Of a stretch of 64,000 nt of DNA, positions 62,881 to 64,000 are shown piece after piece. This DNA is from Streptomyces spongiicola (lineage in GTDB: Bacteria; Actinomycetota; Actinomycetes; Streptomycetales; Streptomycetaceae). A model generated the notes under the pieces. The model was given only the letters and a program-made list of their open reading frames with translations. It made no database searches and was not told where the DNA came from. Location of the stretch: the NCBI RefSeq assembly GCF_003122365.1, contig NZ_CP029254.1, positions 372,001 through 436,000 of the forward strand, in the 5' to 3' direction. Within the stretch, counting starts at the first letter, position 1. Each line of letters opens with the position of its first letter. The translations under genes were made by a program, and so were the position numbers.

Positions 62881-63864
62881 ATGGAGCAGAGGCATCTCGG
62901 CCGTACCGGACTGCGCGTGTCCCGGATCGGGCTCGGCACCCTCACTTGGGGGCGGGACACCGGCGAGCACGACGCCGCGGACCAGTTGAAGGCCTTCTGG
63001 AACGCCGGCGGCACGCTGGTCGACACGGCGGATGTCTACGGCGGCGGCGAGGCGGAGTACCTGCTCGGCCAGCTCGTGGAGCGGCTGGTCCCGCGGCGCG
63101 ACCTGGTGATCGCCACCAAGGCCGGCAGCGTCCTCGACCCGGTGCGGCGGTACGACGGCTCCCGCGGCCATCTGCTGGCGGCCCTCGACGCCTCGCTGGA
63201 GCGGCTGGGGACCGACTACGTGGATCTCTGGCAGGTGCACGGATTCGATCCGCATACACCGCTGGAGGAGACGCTCCGGGCACTGGACATCGCGGTGGGC
63301 AGCGGCCGGGCGCGCTACGCGGGCGTCTCGGGCTTCTGCGGCTGGCAGCTGGCCAGGGCCGCCACCTGGCAGCTCGCGGCGCCGGACACACGGACCCGCC
63401 TCGCCGGTACGCAACTGGAGTACTCACTGCTGCAGCGCGGCGTCGAGCGGGAGGTGCTGCCCGCGGCGCTGGACCTCGGTGTGGGGCTGCTGCCGTCCTC
63501 CCCGCTCGGCAGGGGGGTGCTCACGGGCAAGTACCGGCACGCGACGCCGGCCGACTCGCGCGGGGCGTCGGAGCAGCTGGCGGCCTTTGTGGAGCCCTAT
63601 CTGGACGAGTCGGCGACACGCATCGTGGAGGCGGTCGCCACCGCCGCCGACGGGCTGGCGGCGAGCCCGCTCGAAGTGGCCCTCGCCTGGGTCCGCGACC
63701 GGCCGGGCGTGGCGGCGCCGATCGTCGGTGCCCGCAACGCGCAGCAGCTCACGCAGGCGTTGTCAGTGGAGGGTCTTAGTCTTCCTGACGAGATCAGCCG
63801 GGCTCTGGACGACGTGTCGGCGCCCGTGCACCGCTATCCCGACCAGGACTGGAGCACGCTGTGA
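62881..63864 (+). CDS. Aldo/keto reductase
   Basis: NADPH-dependent reductase of 327 residues. The catalytic tetrad is visible: Asp and Tyr in LVDTADVYGGGEAEYLLGQL, Lys in VIATKAGSVLD and His in DLWQVHGFDP. The nucleotide-binding end is VGARNAQQLTQALSVEGLSL. ATG 62881 has no ribosome binding site but a good -10 box seven bases upstream. Its stop overlaps the start of the next gene (GTGA), so the two are coupled. Substrate unknown. Confidence 0.93.
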   Translation: MEQRHLGRTGLRVSRIGLGTLTWGRDTGEHDAADQLKAFWNAGGTLVDTADVYGGGEAEYLLGQLVERLVPRRDLVIATKAGSVLDPVRRYDGSRGHLLAALDASLERLGTDYVDLWQVHGFDPHTPLEETLRALDIAVGSGRARYAGVSGFCGWQLARAATWQLAAPDTRTRLAGTQLEYSLLQRGVEREVLPAALDLGVGLLPSSPLGRGVLTGKYRHATPADSRGASEQLAAFVEPYLDESATRIVEAVATAADGLAASPLEVALAWVRDRPGVAAPIVGARNAQQLTQALSVEGLSLPDEISRALDDVSAPVHRYPDQDWSTL

Positions 63865-64000
63865 CTGCGCTTCCCGGGGCGAGCCCCGGCACCCCCGCCG
63901 AGGACGACCCGGCGGCCCGGGACTCCGCGGCCCGGGACTCCGCGGCCGGGGACTCCCCGGCCCAGGACTCCGCGGCCGGGGGTTCCGGGCCGGAGGCGGA
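63861..64000 (+). CDS. Partial gene, Ala/Asp/Ser-rich N-terminus
   Basis: GTG 63861 overlaps the aldo/keto reductase stop as GTGA, and the frame stays open to the window edge (46 codons). The visible part is a disordered tail with repeats of the type RDSAA and GDSPA. In Streptomyces a helix-hairpin-helix protein often follows this reductase; that is a recollection, and no domain can be seen in the part present. Confidence 0.6.
   Translation, partial: MTALPGASPGTPAEDDPAARDSAARDSAAGDSPAQDSAAGGSGPEA

Overview
The window is a high-GC actinobacterial chromosome segment, almost certainly Streptomyces or a close relative. The signs are a strong G/C preference at third codon positions, many GTG starts, leaderless genes with a TANNNT box 6-7 bases before the start codon, and the gene content: the Pup-proteasome locus, PafBC, TatAC, a HelY-type helicase, a mycothiol ligase and an IclR-controlled glycerol operon. 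The gene order resembles the Mycobacterium tuberculosis proteasome region (helY, tatC, tatA, pafC, pafB, pafA, prcA, prcB, pup, dop, mpa, trmI, a RecB-like gene, metH, a PAC2 gene, mshC) and the Streptomyces region holding gylR/glpFKD. These comparisons are from memory; no database was searched.

Layout. 1-12.2 kb is a mixed housekeeping and transport region: a class I amidotransferase-like hydrolase, a LysR regulator divergent from a TDT exporter, a metal-receptor-like protein coupled to an XRE-cupin regulator, a glycine-betaine ABC transporter (ATPase plus fused permease/binding protein), a 5'-3' exonuclease, a siderophore-interacting ferric reductase behind an iron box, and an ECF sigma/anti-sigma pair with a small ORF between them. 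13-25.6 kb holds helY, tatC, tatA, two small genes, pafC, pafB, two FKBP isomerases, pafA, an MFS transporter and a divergent LacI regulator. 26.2-32.3 kb is the Pup-proteasome operon region (prcA, prcB, a decayed endonuclease VII gene, pup, dop, mpa/arc). 32.5-37.9 kb holds a ferredoxin, a secreted or anchored protein, TrmI, a site-2-protease-like membrane protease, a RecB-family nuclease and a LuxR-type response regulator. 38.1-45.3 kb holds a peptide-binding lipoprotein, a decayed paralog of it, a HAD phosphatase and cobalamin-dependent MetH. 45.5-51.2 kb is gylR and the glpF-glpK-glpD operon. 52.2-64 kb holds a PAC2 protein, mshC, an intact IS1634-type insertion sequence, a DUF3090/SCO1664-family/histidine-phosphatase group, a ferritin-like protein, an F420-dependent oxidoreductase, an aldo/keto reductase and the start of one more gene.

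How the genes work together. Dop deamidates the C-terminal Gln of Pup, PafA ligates Pup to substrate lysines, and Mpa/ARC unfolds pupylated proteins into the PrcAB core. PafB and PafC are the WYL-domain regulators known from mycobacteria as DNA-damage activators. GylR probably represses itself and glpFKD through a shared 12-base motif. The window shows active gene decay: an endonuclease VII gene with a +1 frameshift and lost cysteines, and an internally deleted substrate-binding protein with a lost lipobox cysteine. Long intergenic stretches are filled with short GC-rich tandem repeats. I did not find a clearly novel multi-gene system. The most interesting leads are the small ORF fused by ATGA overlaps between the sigma and anti-sigma genes, the DUF3090/SCO1664 pair, and the layered structure at the insertion sequence.
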